Below, piece by piece: positions 53,330 through 64,000 of a stretch of 64,000 nt of DNA (position 1 is its first letter; the number at the start of each line of letters is the position of its first letter). The translations under genes were made by a program, and so were the position numbers. The stretch is from the NCBI GenBank assembly GCA_963930775.1, contig OZ005689.1, forward strand, positions 34,457,235-34,521,234, read 5' to 3'. The DNA comes from Cliona cf. orientalis (taxonomy: Eukaryota > Porifera > Demospongiae > Clionaida > Clionaidae). The notes below the pieces were generated by a model, which was not told the DNA's origin, ran no database searches, and saw only the letters and a program-made list of their open reading frames with translations.

Positions 53330-54239
53330 GTCTGTACATGGTGGACCAATGTACTATGAATATCCCTAAAACAACACCAACCATGTGTAGGGTAACTGTA
53401 CACAAGACAAAGGTGGCCTGACCCTGGCACCCCAAGCTATTCCTGCACACTGGGTTGTGCAATCATTGCACCAACACTAACCAGTGCTTCGAGTTCCTTA
53501 TCTCAGGTGCTACTGCAACCTGATATTTATTAGGCTTTGAATTTTTCCTATGATAAATTTTGTTTTTATCCCCTCCTTACTTTATCACATTAAGGATAGC
53601 AGTTCACACTTTTGCACATGCACACACCCTTGTGGCTTCCTGGTGGGAGTTGCTTCTGTCTGGCCAGGCTTGCACTACATGTACATGAAAGGCAAGGACA
53701 CTCCTATTGGTGCCCAGCCTGGCATTTGCTTCCAATATCCCCAACCTTATGCAAGGTAACTCGTGGATTTCTTTTTTTTTCTTTTTTTTTTGTTTGCTTT
53801 AGAAAACTAGATCAGGTAGCAAATTGGAATTTCCTGAAATTGAGTGGGTCAGCAGCAACAGTTAGAAAGTGTAATGTTATACAGCTGGAATTGTATATGG
53901 TTATACCCCATAACGCATATAACATATGCAGAGATAATGCTTTAGCAGTACAAAGTACATACACTGTTTAGCCCCAAACTAGCGATCACCTCAAGCACTG
54001 ACTGCAAACTGGTAATTTTATGTTGCTTTAGTTGGAGCCATCCCCACCACACTAAGGTTAGTAGTTCACACTTTTGGGTGCACGCACACACCCTTGTGGT
54101 TTCCTCAGTGTGAGTACCTTCTGTCTGGCCAGGCTTGCACTACCAGCCGTAATAGACCGAAGACACTCCTACTGGTTCCCAGCATGGCTTTCGTGTCCCA
54201 TGCTCCTAAAACAACATCCAACTTTGTGTAAGGTAAGTG
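53330..54239. repeat. Repeat J, two tandem units
   Basis: Units share CACACCCTTGTGG(T/C)TTCCT, CTGTCTGGCCAGGCTTGCAC and ACACTCCTA (53620-53760 and 54080-54235), preceded by CTCAGGTGCTACTGCAACCT-like and ACCAGTGCTTC-like blocks. Further units lie at 56950-57640. Unit length is 300-450 bp. Function unknown; not coding. Confidence 0.75.
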
Positions 54240-54475
54240 TACAGCAATTTGCAAGTTGGTTGTCATTTGGTCTGGGAGGGTAGTCCAGCATGTGGTTTGT
54301 TCAGTGTACATTGTGGAATTAGGAACTGTGCAATGCAGTGCTGTACTTAAGTAAACTTTGCACACAACCCTTGCAAGCACAGCACCAGGTGCGCGTGCAT
54401 AGCGCATGGCACCTGTACTGTATGTACGTATTCAGTGTGTATGTACGTATATACTATACTATCTGTCCTAATTTG

Positions 54476-55500
54476 ATGACGCAATGCACGCGCCAAATTT
54501 TAAATTTGACTGTGATCATACCTGCAAAGTATTCTGAGGATCTCAGATGGAGGGCAGTTTGGCTGCACCTCATTCGTGGCTTGAGTATCAGTGAAATTGC
54601 TGATGTTCTCTTTATTTGTAAGAGATCTGTAGAGAGATATATCTCCCTGTATCATGCTATGCTACTGGTAGTGTTGCACCCAGAAATCAGCAGCATGGAC
54701 CCCCCCCCCCCCCGGTCTGTTGACTGAATTTGAACAGATCTCTATACTTCAATCTCTGATGGTTAAGCCAACAATGTACCTGGAGGAGCTGCAGTCCGAA
54801 TTGTATGATCTGACAGGTACATGGGTCCATGTTTCCACTATATGTAGAACAGTGCAACGTCTAGGTTTAACCAGAAAGAAAGTGCAGTTGGTGGCTCTTC
54901 AGTGTAGCATGGAAATGCAGGCACGATTCATGGCTGAAATTTCTCTGTTTGACCCTCAAATGCATGCTTGTATGGGTGGATGAAACTGGGTCTAACCGTA
55001 GAAACTCTGTACGGACCCATGGATACAGCCTAAAGGGGATGAGAGTAGTTTCCCACCAACTACGTGTTGGTGGAAAACGGATCAATGCTATTGGAGTAAT
55101 GAGTATGCAAGGAATGGAAGATGCCTACATTGTAGAGGAGAATGTTAATGGTGATGTGTTTGAGAGGTTTGTAAGAACAAGCCTACTGCCTATTTTGAAA
55201 TCATTTAATGGGACTAACAGTCACTCGGTAGTAGTCATGGACAATGCCTCAATTCACCACTTGGACAAAATTGCACAGATGATTGCTGGAGTCGGTGCTC
55301 TCCTCAGATTTCTTCCACCCTACTCCCCAGAATTAAACCCGATAGAACATGTATTTTCTAAAGTTAAGGCATTTTTGAAAGCCAACGATACTGTGTACTT
55401 AAATACTCGGTTTCCCACAACATTAGTAACAATGGCATTTTGTATCATTACACAGCACGACTGCATCAATTACATTAGGCATTCTGGATACATGTATTAA
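54476..55500 (+). pseudogene. IS630/Tc1-type DDE transposase, two small lesions
   Basis: Start ATG 54476. N-terminal helix-turn-helix: KYSEDLRWRAVWLHLIRGLS, ISEIADVLFICKRSVERYIS. Linker: LEELQSELYDLTGTWVHVST. DDE_3-type nuclease: first Asp in VWVDETGSNRRN, second in VVVMDNASIHH, Glu in PYSPELNPIEHVFSKVK. About 340 residues, the usual size. Lesions: a frame change at the poly-C run 54699-54714 and a 4-base ATGC duplication near 54960 (ATGCATGC). Both are simple-sequence slippages; everything else is open, so the copy is young. The enzyme would cut at the TA-flanked inverted repeats. Confidence 0.88.
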
Positions 55501-55545
55501 CTAAACTCTATGTTACTGTACTTACAATGAATGTTAGTTTTTTAT

Positions 55546-56674
55546 TCAGTTTTTGAGCTTTCTCATTGAGTTGATAATAACCTCTCTTTCTTTCTCATAT
55601 TCATCTGGTGTCAGTGCACCAAGATCACGAAGGTCGATCAGGTTTTTTAGCTGCTCCATGTACTTGCTCCTGAGTTGAGCAGTCTTGGTAGGTGAAGCGG
55701 TAGAACTGGAGGATGCAGACTGCTGAAGTTGATTAGGTACCAGCGCAATGGCGATAGAATTAGCCAAACCAGTTAGTGCTTCATTAAGCTGCCCAGAAGC
55801 TGAGCTTGCACGTGGTCGCTTTTCTTCTCCAAACAGTGGATATGGTGGGGGTGTATCCAACGTTTTGTGAGTTTCGTTGATAAACATTTCTGCCCATAAT
55901 CTGTACTGAAGTGTGGAATACTTAGCTCCATGACGTTCGCGAAGACTCGCAACAAGCTCAGTCATTCGCTCTTCTCGTTCCTCAGTGAAAGACTGCTTCT
56001 TTTTCTTTTTTGTGGGTTCCTCACTGCTTGGTACCGAACCTGCATGTGCTCGTTTTTGTCCCTGGGCCTGGTTCTTAGGACTAATTCCAGTACACTATCG
56101 AGTAAGTTTACCTCCATTTGTAACAAGTGCCAAAGCATCACGAGCATCTTCAGCATTATGTATCCATTTCTTTTCATTGCGTACTAAATACCCAATGTCA
56201 AAATTTAATGTTCCATAAATGATTTCATCTCCCAGTTGATTAAAGTGCTCAGTCTTCAGGGCGGTAGGATTGTTGAAATCATTAGCTTGTATATTCCTGA
56301 GTGTGTACATTTTGAATTCTTTCTTATTCGATGGGCTAAATACTTTGAGACCAACAGTTATTGCTTCAGATGATTGTTGGGTACCTTGCTGTTGTTGATT
56401 GGTACGTTGGGGTCCAGGAGAGGGTTGAGAGAGAGCACCAGCGCTATTTGGGGAGATCAGAGCCAACCCCCTGACTTTGATTAGTATAGTCACATGATCC
56501 TCCAATGCACGCTTCGCGTCCAGCTCCACAACCGAAAACAAACGGGTGTACCTGGGTTATAGGTTGCCTTGTGGGAGCAGAAGGTGCTCCTTGTATCTCT
56601 CTGTCTTGAATTCCGTCAGCTGCACAGTAGTAGTACGGTTGATTCAAGAAATACTGCTGCGACATTTCGACCAA
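55546..56674 (-). CDS. Transposon partner gene, uncharacterised, SHOCT-like C-terminus
   Basis: Exon 1: 56552-56674 (ATG 56672-56674, MVEMSQQYFLNQPYYY..., donor CAG|GTACAC). Exon 2: about 56103-56490, with a glutamine-rich linker and a domain containing VFSPSNKKEFKMYTLRN, LGDEIIYGTLNFDIGYLVRN and EKKWIHNAEDARDALALV. Exon 3: about 55546-56080, with a lysine-rich stretch (EEPTKKKKKQSF), a helical region (EERMTELVASLRERHGAKYS), a serine linker and the end LKNLIDLRDLGALTPDEYEK. That end matches the SHOCT pattern (L-x-x-L-x-x-x-G-x-[LI]-T-x-x-E-[FY]), a short oligomerisation-type helix pair. Exact phases at introns 1-2 and 2-3 did not close for me, so a small indel or unseen splice choice remains. 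Inside the same inverted repeats as the transposase, so it is presumably an accessory transposition protein (inference). Confidence 0.65.
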
Positions 56675-56944
56675 CTGTTAAAGTGCGCAAGGCTAGCTAA
56701 AACTATGTACTGTCACGAGATCGAGAGCTGGTATTAGTATACTGTACTGTAAATGCGCTATGTATACCATGCCTTATAGTACAGTAGCTGGAGCTAGAGT
56801 ACAGCATTAGTACAGCACTTCCTGCCCACGAAATGTGTTAATTCAATATTCAGCGCCTTACCTAATTATGTACACGTAGTACTACATACCACAAGCTAGC
56901 TCCTGGCTCAGAGCATACTGACAACCAACTTGCAAAGTGCTGTA

Positions 56945-57640
56945 AGCTTGAGCTGTGCTTTTAAGTTTTTACCTGAGGTGCTGGTAATTTTGAACTTTGA
57001 ATTGATAAGATGTGAATCCAAATTTTCCCTGGGGGAGCATTTCCCCCGATCCCCTACATTGTGGCAGGCATAGCTGGCCTAGCTACTCAATTACAAAATC
57101 TTAGCTCCCCCCCCCCAATTCCATAATAACATCTTAGGCAACTGGCTAGTAACCTGCATGCTGGGTTATGCAATCGTCCCACCAGCACTAATCAGTGCTT
57201 CTAAGTTTCTTTACCTCAGGTGCTTACTGCAAACTGGTAATTTTTGGGTTTATGATAAATTTTGCCACCACACTAAGGTTAGTAGTTAATACTTTTGGGT
57301 GCACACACCCTTGTGGTTTCCTCAGTGTGAGTACCATCTGTCTGGCGAGGCTTGCACCACAAGCCTGTAATAGACCGAAGACACTCCAGCCTGGCTTTTG
57401 TGTTCAATATCCCTAAAACAATACCAACCATGTGTAGGGTAACTGTACACAAGACGATGGATGGTGGCCTGTCACTGGCACCCCAAGCTAGTCCTGCACA
57501 CTGGGTTGTGCAATCATTGCACTAGCACTAACCAGTGCTTCTAAGTTTCCTAATCTCAGGTGCTACTGCAACCTGATATTTATTGGGCTTTGAACTTTTC
57601 CTATGATAATTTTTTTAATCATTTTTCTTAGGACTGATCC
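56945..57640. repeat. Repeat J, further units
   Basis: Two more units: CACACCCTTGTGGTTTCCTC at 57301, CTGTCTGGCGAGGCTTGCAC near 57340, then CACCCCAAGCTA and CACTGGGTTGTGCAATCATT (57480-57520) repeating 53430-53470. Between them (57005-57120) lies a hAT-like fragment (CCCTGGGGGAGCATTTCCCC). Confidence 0.7.
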
Positions 57641-58318
57641 CTAACACTTTAATGATAGTAACTCACATTTGTTTTGTAAGATCAATTTTTGTACCTGTCA
57701 TCAACTACATAAATTTTACAACTCTGAACTCAGTATGTATCTAGTTTATGGCCATGAAGGGGCCCAGTCAAAGTATGCTTTAGCATACCCAAACTAGGGG
57801 GTCTGTAAGGCATGGCCACCCACCCCCCCAAAGGAAATTTTTGAAAAATCAGCTCTCAAAAGAGCACTTCTGGTTCATTCACTTGCAAAGATTGTTCACA
57901 TGTAGGAGTTGTATTGACATAGCCAACTTTAACGCAGGGAAAGCATTTTTCAGTGGAGTTAGTGACTTGGTGGGTTGGGTACTATGATGTGGTGATCTGC
58001 ATCCTAGGTGTTGGATAAACAGTAAAAGGTTAAGGATTTGCAGCTGCAGTTCTGGATATTAACCACTGTCTGCACAATAGTGGTAGAGGATACAACTGAT
58101 AGTGACAGCAAGTCATGCACACTGGCTAAGAGGCCAAAGTGCTAGTGAATAGGCAAATTTTAATTTTAACCGCTTCTTCCCCAAGCTGTTGGCCAGAGAA
58201 GTATATAGGGTGGGCAATTTGAATATTGTGCGGGACCCCTGCCCTGTTAGGTCCTGCCTTAAATACACCACTGCCTGAATTATGTTGGACTGGCTACCTT
58301 GTTTATACTATATACACA
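57641..58318. other. No gene seen
   Basis: Contains a hAT-like fragment near 57775-57840 (TAGCATACCCAAACTAGGGG, inverse orientation). No coding signal. Confidence 0.4.
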
Positions 58319-58851
58319 TACCGTACCCTCGCGAAAGAGGGCCCATGGGCGGTGCACCTTACATTGGGCCAAAATTGGGGGATGGGCCGATATTCGAGGT
58401 ATCAGCATCGCGTTTATACTCGAAAGAGCGCCCAGGTAAGTTACCCACGCTAGCTTCATAATTTGAGTAGTAGCAGCGGCTACAGCCATATTCAAGCATG
58501 GTTACCAATCCAGAACAAGGGCGGCCGCGATACTACACAGTGTATCGTTGAGTGCAGCCGTATTCAGTGGGCGTGGCTACGATCGCTAGCCGTGTACGAT
58601 CGTTTATTTGTGCTGAAACGTGGCATATAGTTAGCCAGGCTTAGTTTTACGGCTGTTTAGCACGTTACTTATCGATCTTACATAGATTACGAAGTACAGT
58701 CCAACCATTTCATGTATTTGAGCTGCGCTTTCAAGGGCAGCTACGCATGGGCGCATATTCGAGTAAACACTAGACCTTAGCAGGAAATTGAGCCCAAAGT
58801 GGGGGGTGGGCCGACATTCCGTAGTGGGCCCTCTTTCGCGAGGGTACGGTA
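58319..58851. mobile_element. MITE family D, copy 2 (intact)
   Basis: 533 bp, ends TACCGTACCCTCGCGAAAGA and inverse, both with terminal TA. Subterminal GTGGGCCGACATTC and GCCGATATTCGAGG. Reference for the nested copy at 44240. Confidence 0.9.
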
Positions 58852-58888
58852 TATACGTGTGCACAAACAATGGTGGTACAAGGGTGGT

Positions 58889-59690
58889 AAATGAGATGCA
58901 TTCTCGAATGAATGGCGCAAAGCACCGCGCGTTTCCAGAAGCCTGCTCAGCAGGCCACTGAGCCTTGAGCGAAACAAGAGACCTTTGTCATAGCCTGGTG
59001 GTAGATTCGACAGAGCTAGGACGTCGCCATTGCAGTGGCAAGTTTGAGCAGCTGCTATTGACCTGCATCAAGGGGTATGGTCTACAAAGTAATACTAATA
59101 GGTTCAAAGTTCGTGCTACTGCAGCTAGCTAGCATGCACACTGTAGGGAGATTAAAATTTCTGTAAGCTTTATTGCTATGAATAACTAGCCATTATTCCA
59201 TGGTTGTGACAATCAAACATACGTACATACTTGTTATATAATATATACAACGAAAAATATTTTTCAGAGTGACAATTTTCTTATATAAGTCCATGCCTAA
59301 AAGATGCGCTCTCCTACAAGTTCAGAAGACTCACGATTGGTCAGAATTGTGCCGTGTGCACAAACGAGGTTGCCAGGGCCTACGGGCCATAGAGATGCAT
59401 TCTTCAGCTTGAGCGAGCGGCACAAGCGCCTTGGCAGGCCACCGAGCCTCGAGCGAAGCGAGAGGCGATGTCTGCTCTTTGTCATGGTCTGGTGGTAGAT
59501 TCAATGTTTGAGCGGAGTGAGAACGTCAACATTACACGGTGAGTTCGATCAGCTACTCTTGGCCTGCAATGAGGGGTGTGGTCTTCACCTGCGCATGCAC
59601 GCTATACCAACTGGCACTCGATTGTACTATAGCATGCTGTTAGTAGTGTTCAGTCACATCCCATGATTTTGACATCAAACATACTTGTTC
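58889..59690. repeat. Repeat K, two units about 500 bp apart
   Basis: 58889-59260 and 59391-59690 share GAGATGCATTCT, CAGGCCACTGAGCCTTGAGC (one change), CTTTGTCAT-GCCTGGTGGTAGATTC, GACCTGCA-AAGGGGTATGGTCT and ATCAAACATAC, in the same order. The homologous parts are diverged. Confidence 0.75.
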
Positions 59691-59699
59691 AGGGTATGT

Positions 59700-60585
59700 A
59701 CTTTATTGGGAAATTTTTGTTCAATCACCTTCCAGTCCATATTTTCAAAGAAAACTAAGTCTTACATGTTACTGTGCTACTATAAAAAGGTGTTAACTAT
59801 ATATATAGTCAGCTTGCAGATCTAGAGACGTACAATATGTAGCAGTTGACACCTGTTCAAAAAACCCATAGTCTTCCAACTGAAGCAATAGAAGTTCATG
59901 AATCTATCAGAACTCCGATTAGCTCAAGGAAGCCGGAGCACATTGAATTCTTCCTCATCTCCGGGATCTAGCTACCATCATAGCCATAGGTTCTACTTCC
60001 TTGATGAACTATATCTGGAAAGTTCTCATCCTAGCTATTGATCATCATTCAGAAAGAGGGTTGTCATCATTCACAGGCTAATAATTATATTTATGAACGA
60101 AATCATGCTGTTATGATAATAGTCTATGACAGTATGCAACCTGAAAGGGACATGGTAATTCATAATCCTGCCCACCGTCAGTTAGTCGGAACACTTTGCA
60201 TGCAACTATATCACTGCATGCAAGTGTCCGTGTCTGTTGTCCAGTTTGGAGGTTGTCCGCTATTCAGGGGCTATGATTGCATTATATACAATAGATTTCA
60301 GTTGGTACATATAGAAGTGTCTGTTATTGAGAGTATCCATTAATGGCGTTGACTGCGTACCATTGTTAATCGAATACAACATGATTTTATATTTTATAGA
60401 GCGATTTGACAACTTTTACTAGGAAAGCGCATGCATGTTCTTCAAAATTAATTTTTTTTTCATTAGATCAAGGAGACCACACACTAAGCAGATAAAAATT
60501 GTCCAGAAACTACCACACAGTCGAACTGGGTGCTTAGTGTGTAATAAGTACAGTGTGCTGTACTGGAAAGTATGATCCAATTTAA
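59700..60585. other. No gene seen
   Basis: Short ORFs only; no recognisable repeat. Confidence 0.4.
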
Positions 60586-60589
60586 TATA

Positions 60590-61264
60590 TGTGACCGGAT
60601 CTGAGAAAACCCGGCATATTGTCAAAACGCGCATATGGCGCAATGCGCGTTTTTAGTTTTAGTATCAACTGTCAAAAAATATCAAAGTCCAGTTTTTGTC
60701 ATATTTATGTCAAAGAACCCTTCTACTAACTGTTGCCACCGCCTACGGAGGGTAAATGTAAGTTACCAAGGCGAAATAAGCCTTCATTTTGACCTACCTA
60801 GTTAGTACGGCTGCCGTACACGGAGCCCGTTGCTATGGGCGGTAATTAGAATTCTCTACCTAGATACAGCTAGATTCATCGAACTACTGTATGTTCGCTC
60901 ACCTTTTTAGCTTCTTGGGCATCTAAGAACAATCGGTTGTCGTTGTCAACAACGAAATTCAACTCTTGCTCGATCTTTACGTTCATTTCGAACGGCTCCG
61001 CCCAGGTCCATTTAATTGATTTCCGGGTCACGCGTAGTATGCGGAAACGCCATACGCGTGCATAGCAACGCCTTTGGACCGTAATTTCTCGATTATTGAG
61101 GGTGTGGCGCGATCGCAAACGAAGCGCTCTAGCTCCACAGCCAAGCACGCGATGGGTCTCAGACTTGGAGGCAGGTTAGCCCAATGATATAGCAATCCAA
61201 ATATATAGCTAACTAAAATTTCATGGAATGATGAATATGGCGGGTTTTCTCAGATCCGGTCACA
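60590..61264. mobile_element. MITE family T, copy 5
   Basis: Ends TGTGACCGGATCTGAGAAAA and inverse, flanked by TATA (60586-60589 and 61265-61268). The left 150 bp are more diverged than the other copies; the conserved minus-strand ORF (KSIKWTWAEPFEMNVKIEQ, ending RLFLDAQEAKK at the donor-like site) is intact. Confidence 0.9.
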
Positions 61265-61269
61265 TATAG

Positions 61270-62016
61270 AAAGGGTACTTGCTGTACAAAGCAGTAAAAT
61301 ACTTTGGTATGTGAGACTTCTTATTAGATGAAGCCACACAGCTACTCTTCACCATGTGTCCATGATTATGATTCCTTCACACCAGAATACTACTTGAAAA
61401 ACATGCGTTTTACTGGTAAAGGTCGTCAATATCTCGATATAAACATGAGGATTTGTAAAATCTGCGTGCCAAACAGCACTTGTGTCGACAAGCACGCTCC
61501 CCCGAACATGGCTACATGTGTAAGTCGATAGTTAGCTCGATCATGCATCAACCACGGCACCAATAGCTGATGAAGTCACAAATTTAGTATAAGGAGCTTT
61601 AATAGCAATCAAAATCAAGTTACACATGTACTACCTAATAGCCCAGTACACTGACAATCGTTGGATAAAGCCCACAAGTGTCGCAAAACTGTGTTTCTAT
61701 TGGCCACACCTGTTAACTGCACCCCCTTGTGCTCTGCTTATGCGCACAACACTATGTAGGTGAAGATCATCAACAAGTGAATGCATAATACTTGAAATAA
61801 TGCATCTCGTTATTACAGAGATCCTATGAGAACTAAAAAAATTGAGAGGAGGAAAGGAAGTTGAAGTATAAAGCGATATTTGAACCTGTTACATTCTGTT
61901 CCACACACAAAAGCCCCAACCACTGCACCACCACTGTTCTCACTGCTGGCAATCATTATTTCACCCTTTCATAGGCAAACCCTAGACTAACCCAGCTAAC
62001 CATTGGCAACCGATCC
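61270..62016. other. No gene seen
   Basis: A 67-codon plus frame at 61328 lacks support. No repeat boundaries recognised. Confidence 0.4.
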
Positions 62017-62021
62017 CCTGC

Positions 62022-63102
62022 CAGGGTTTCATTTAGGATTATTGTCAAGGGGGGGGGGGGCAAAGACTATAGTATGTTATTCCATCTGTGAAGAACGACA
62101 TTGTGCTCAATAAGGTTACGTGATAGTGTTCCGCCCACGCATGGTCAAAGTTCACATGAATAATAAATGAGTTATATTCCAGTTTTTGTCCATGTTCTTT
62201 GCACAGTCAAGGCACAGGTAAGTAGCTCTCCTGCCCCATGGTCCACAAAACGAAAAGCAAACCTGCCACTGTCTATCTGCAAGCGCGGGTAAGTATTGCA
62301 ATTTTCTGCGTCAGGTTTTACCAAGTAAACAGCCTCTATGTATTGACATATAAACTAAACAATAGCTTACGAGTCTCTACAGAGCCAAGTATAGCGTTTG
62401 AACTCCGTCGAGTTACACGAACAGAAAGTGAACATAAAAACTTACTGCTCAGCTGCCATGTGACTTGCTTAATGGCGGCCCTCCAGGACAAAAGCTTGTC
62501 TGACGACTCACCATCTTAGAGTTTTCAAAAAAGCGCTATACTTGGCCCTGCTTCGATCGATGGACTAGCGTGAACGACACCGATGTCAGTTCGTTCGAGT
62601 CTCTGGTCTTCAAAATGTGACGCAGAAATTCGGACTTTTGTTTACTTCTGGAAATGATCGACATTCATTCGCGTTTCTGACTAAATCACATTGAAATATA
62701 CATGAATTGTGTCCGTGCGCAATCATTTATAAATTGTGCGTTGAATACTATCCCGTAACCTTAACTTCATTATATTAGGGGGGTCTGGGGGTATGCTTCC
62801 CCAGGAAAATTTTTTAATGTTTCAACCTCTGGGACTGTTTCTGGTGGCTTCTGAGCACTCGGATGGGTTCCCCTCTATAAATATTGTAAGGATATGGGAT
62901 ATGTTTCCTCCCGCGCATAGCACGAAGCTTTAGCTAATTTATGGCTTAAAAATAAGCAAAACTGCCGCTTTGGACACTTACATCGTTTGAATCTTTTACT
63001 TGTGCATGTATTGCATGTATGGATGGTGGCTACTCTCAAGGGGGGCAGCCAGCTTCCAAGGGGGGCAAGTGACCCCTCCCGCCCCCCCTAAATGAAACTC
63101 TG
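62022..63102. mobile_element. hAT-type element, 5-bp target duplication, complete ends
   Basis: Ends CAGGGTTTCATTTAGG and CCTAAATGAAACTCTG, flanked by CCTGC at 62017-62021 and 63103-63107. Subterminal poly-G/poly-C tracts. A GGGGGTCTGGGGGTATGCTT block at 62779-62800, followed by CCAGGAAAATTTTTTAATG, is shared in type with the element at 32786 and with fragments at 37460, 45605, 57030 and 57780. The interior (62240-62520) has a 93-codon frame without recognised domain. Non-autonomous. Confidence 0.82.
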
Positions 63103-63447
63103 CCTGCCCCCAGCCCCTCCCATCCATACCATACCACATAATAGTATGCATATTACATGCACATGATTGCATTGTAACTGTGCACCAATAATCTAATTGA
63201 GATCTCTGTGCATGATTTCGTTAAAGGATAATATAGTGCCACAGCTCTAGATAGATGCACTACAGGAGTGCGCGGGGTATTTAAATAATGTGATCCGATT
63301 GATTAAACTGAAGTATGTATCCTTTATAGAAAATTATGTGAGCTCTAGAAAATTATGTAAAATTTCTTGCCTATGGTTAGGGCAGTTTATAATATATCTA
63401 GCTTTTGGGCATTATTGCTGTTAGACACTGTTTAGTTGGTTTCTATT

Positions 63448-63665
63448 GCCCCATTTACACACACAAGCTGGCTTAGACTAAACCGCTTTGGAATGCGCTT
63501 TAATCGCGTTCACACATAGGGCCTTAAGCCGGCTTATGTAAGCTAAGCGCCTTAAGCCAGCTTAGAGCGTTTACACATGAACAGTGTATAGCAACATATC
63601 CTAAACTGGTTTGAAACCGGTTTCAAACCACCTCCCAGACGTGGTTTACAAACCGGTTTAGAAGG
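63448..63665. mobile_element. MITE family C, copy 2
   Basis: GCCCCATTTACACACACAAG start, internal inverted modules (CCTTAAGCCGGCTTA, CCTTAAGCCAGCTTA, GGTTTGAAACCGGTTTCAAA) and CAAACCACCTCCCAGACGTG. It provides the empty site for the LTR insertion (GACGTGGTTTACAAACCGGT here versus GACGTGGTTA-GAAAG at 2524). Right limit approximate. Confidence 0.7.
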
Positions 63666-64000
63666 CAACTTGTTTTACATAATAATTATATGAAATACCA
63701 GTGCATAGTTGTAAATGTGCATTTGTCAAAAGGTCGTCAATATTTTATTGCGTACACAAGTGGCTAGATTGTTTACATCCAAATAAAATCGATCGGTTCT
63801 CACACCCAGCTCGCTATCATCATTTCTTCCAATGGTGCAAGTCTGACCCGACACGAGGCAGATACCTTAGGTCCACTATTATTTGCGTAGACTAATTTTA
63901 GCGATTTCGAAAAAAAAATATTTGGAGGGTTTTAATTTTGGCGATTCTTTGTCATCAATAACAATAATACAATAATAATTATGCACACAATACTTAGCTA
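63666..64000. other. No gene seen
   Basis: AT-rich end of window. Confidence 0.4.

Larger units (their letters stand above)
54240..56944. mobile_element. Two-gene IS630/Tc1-type DNA transposon, complete outline
   Basis: 2705 bp bounded by inverted repeats TACAGCAATTTGCAAGTTGG (continuing TTGTCA) at the left and the inverse (TACAGCACTTTGCAAGTTGG on the other strand) at the right. Both start with TA, the expected duplicated target for the IS630/Tc1 group. It contains a plus-strand DDE transposase (54476-55500) and a minus-strand partner gene (55546-56674), tail to tail and 45 bp apart, and nothing else. It lies inside repeat J: GTGTAAGGTAAGTG precedes it, and GTGCTTTTAAGTTTTTACCT after it matches 57197-57222. 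Confidence 0.85.

Noticed and set aside
61328-61531. 67-codon frame after MITE T
   Set aside because: No domain, no splice signals and no similarity within the window.
62040-63120. Two G/C homopolymer tracts read as telomere or G-quadruplex elements
   Set aside because: They sit symmetrically just inside the CAGGG ends and are better explained as subterminal sequence of one hAT-type element.

Overview
The window is eukaryotic and almost certainly metazoan DNA. It has GT-AG introns, short exons in matching phases, AT-rich intergenic sequence, a short TTAGGG-type repeat patch, and DNA transposon families typical of marine invertebrate genomes (PIF/Harbinger, CACTA, pogo, IS630/Tc1-like, hAT, a Ty3/gypsy LTR element and many MITEs). 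Several protein families here are ones I associate with large copy numbers in sponges and cnidarians, so a demosponge is my best guess; that is inference. I see no bacterial operons, CRISPR, rRNA or convincing tRNA genes.

Layout. 0-9.5 kb is repeat territory: MITE A split by MITE B (1.26-2.17 kb), then a decayed Ty3/gypsy element (2.53-7.44 kb) with a 5-bp target duplication, PBS region and polypurine tract. It sits inside an older MITE (family C), and its own 3' LTR is split by another MITE (family T). 9.5-22.6 kb is the main gene-bearing island: spliced gene A (minus, 12.41-13.72 kb, possible first exon at 14.3-14.5 kb); a short plus-strand first exon with a signal peptide (14.95 kb); a broken transposase-like gene (15.7-18.3 kb); a PARP catalytic-domain ORF and an intact two-exon Tudor-knot-like gene (minus, 18.6-19.9 kb); and a nine-exon lysine-rich gene B (minus, 20.2-22.6 kb). 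22.9-26.6 kb is a CACTA (tnp2-type) transposase gene. 27.8-33.4 kb holds a small minus-strand gene end, microsatellites, and a decayed transposase-like gene split by a hAT-type element.

33.4-48.5 kb is mostly MITEs, with a two-exon gene E (minus, 39.9-41.4 kb), its paralogous first exon at 37.9 kb, and a decayed second-exon copy at 0.23 kb. 48.6-52.3 kb holds a PIF/Harbinger transposase with its oppositely oriented partner gene, a pogo-like pseudogene and a frameshifted HIRAN-like ORF. 54.24-56.94 kb is a TIR-bounded element with two tail-to-tail genes: an IS630/Tc1-type DDE transposase and an uncharacterised partner ending in a SHOCT-like segment. It lies within a tandem repeat field. 57-64 kb is repeats, including a complete hAT-type element (62.02-63.10 kb) and the last copy of MITE T.

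The window works mainly as a layered archive of insertions: at least four insertions-within-insertions can be ordered in time from target duplications. The most interesting candidates are the two-gene TA-flanked element at 54.24-56.94 kb, the MITE T family that carries a conserved ORF ending at a splice-donor-like site, and the microexon duplication in gene B.
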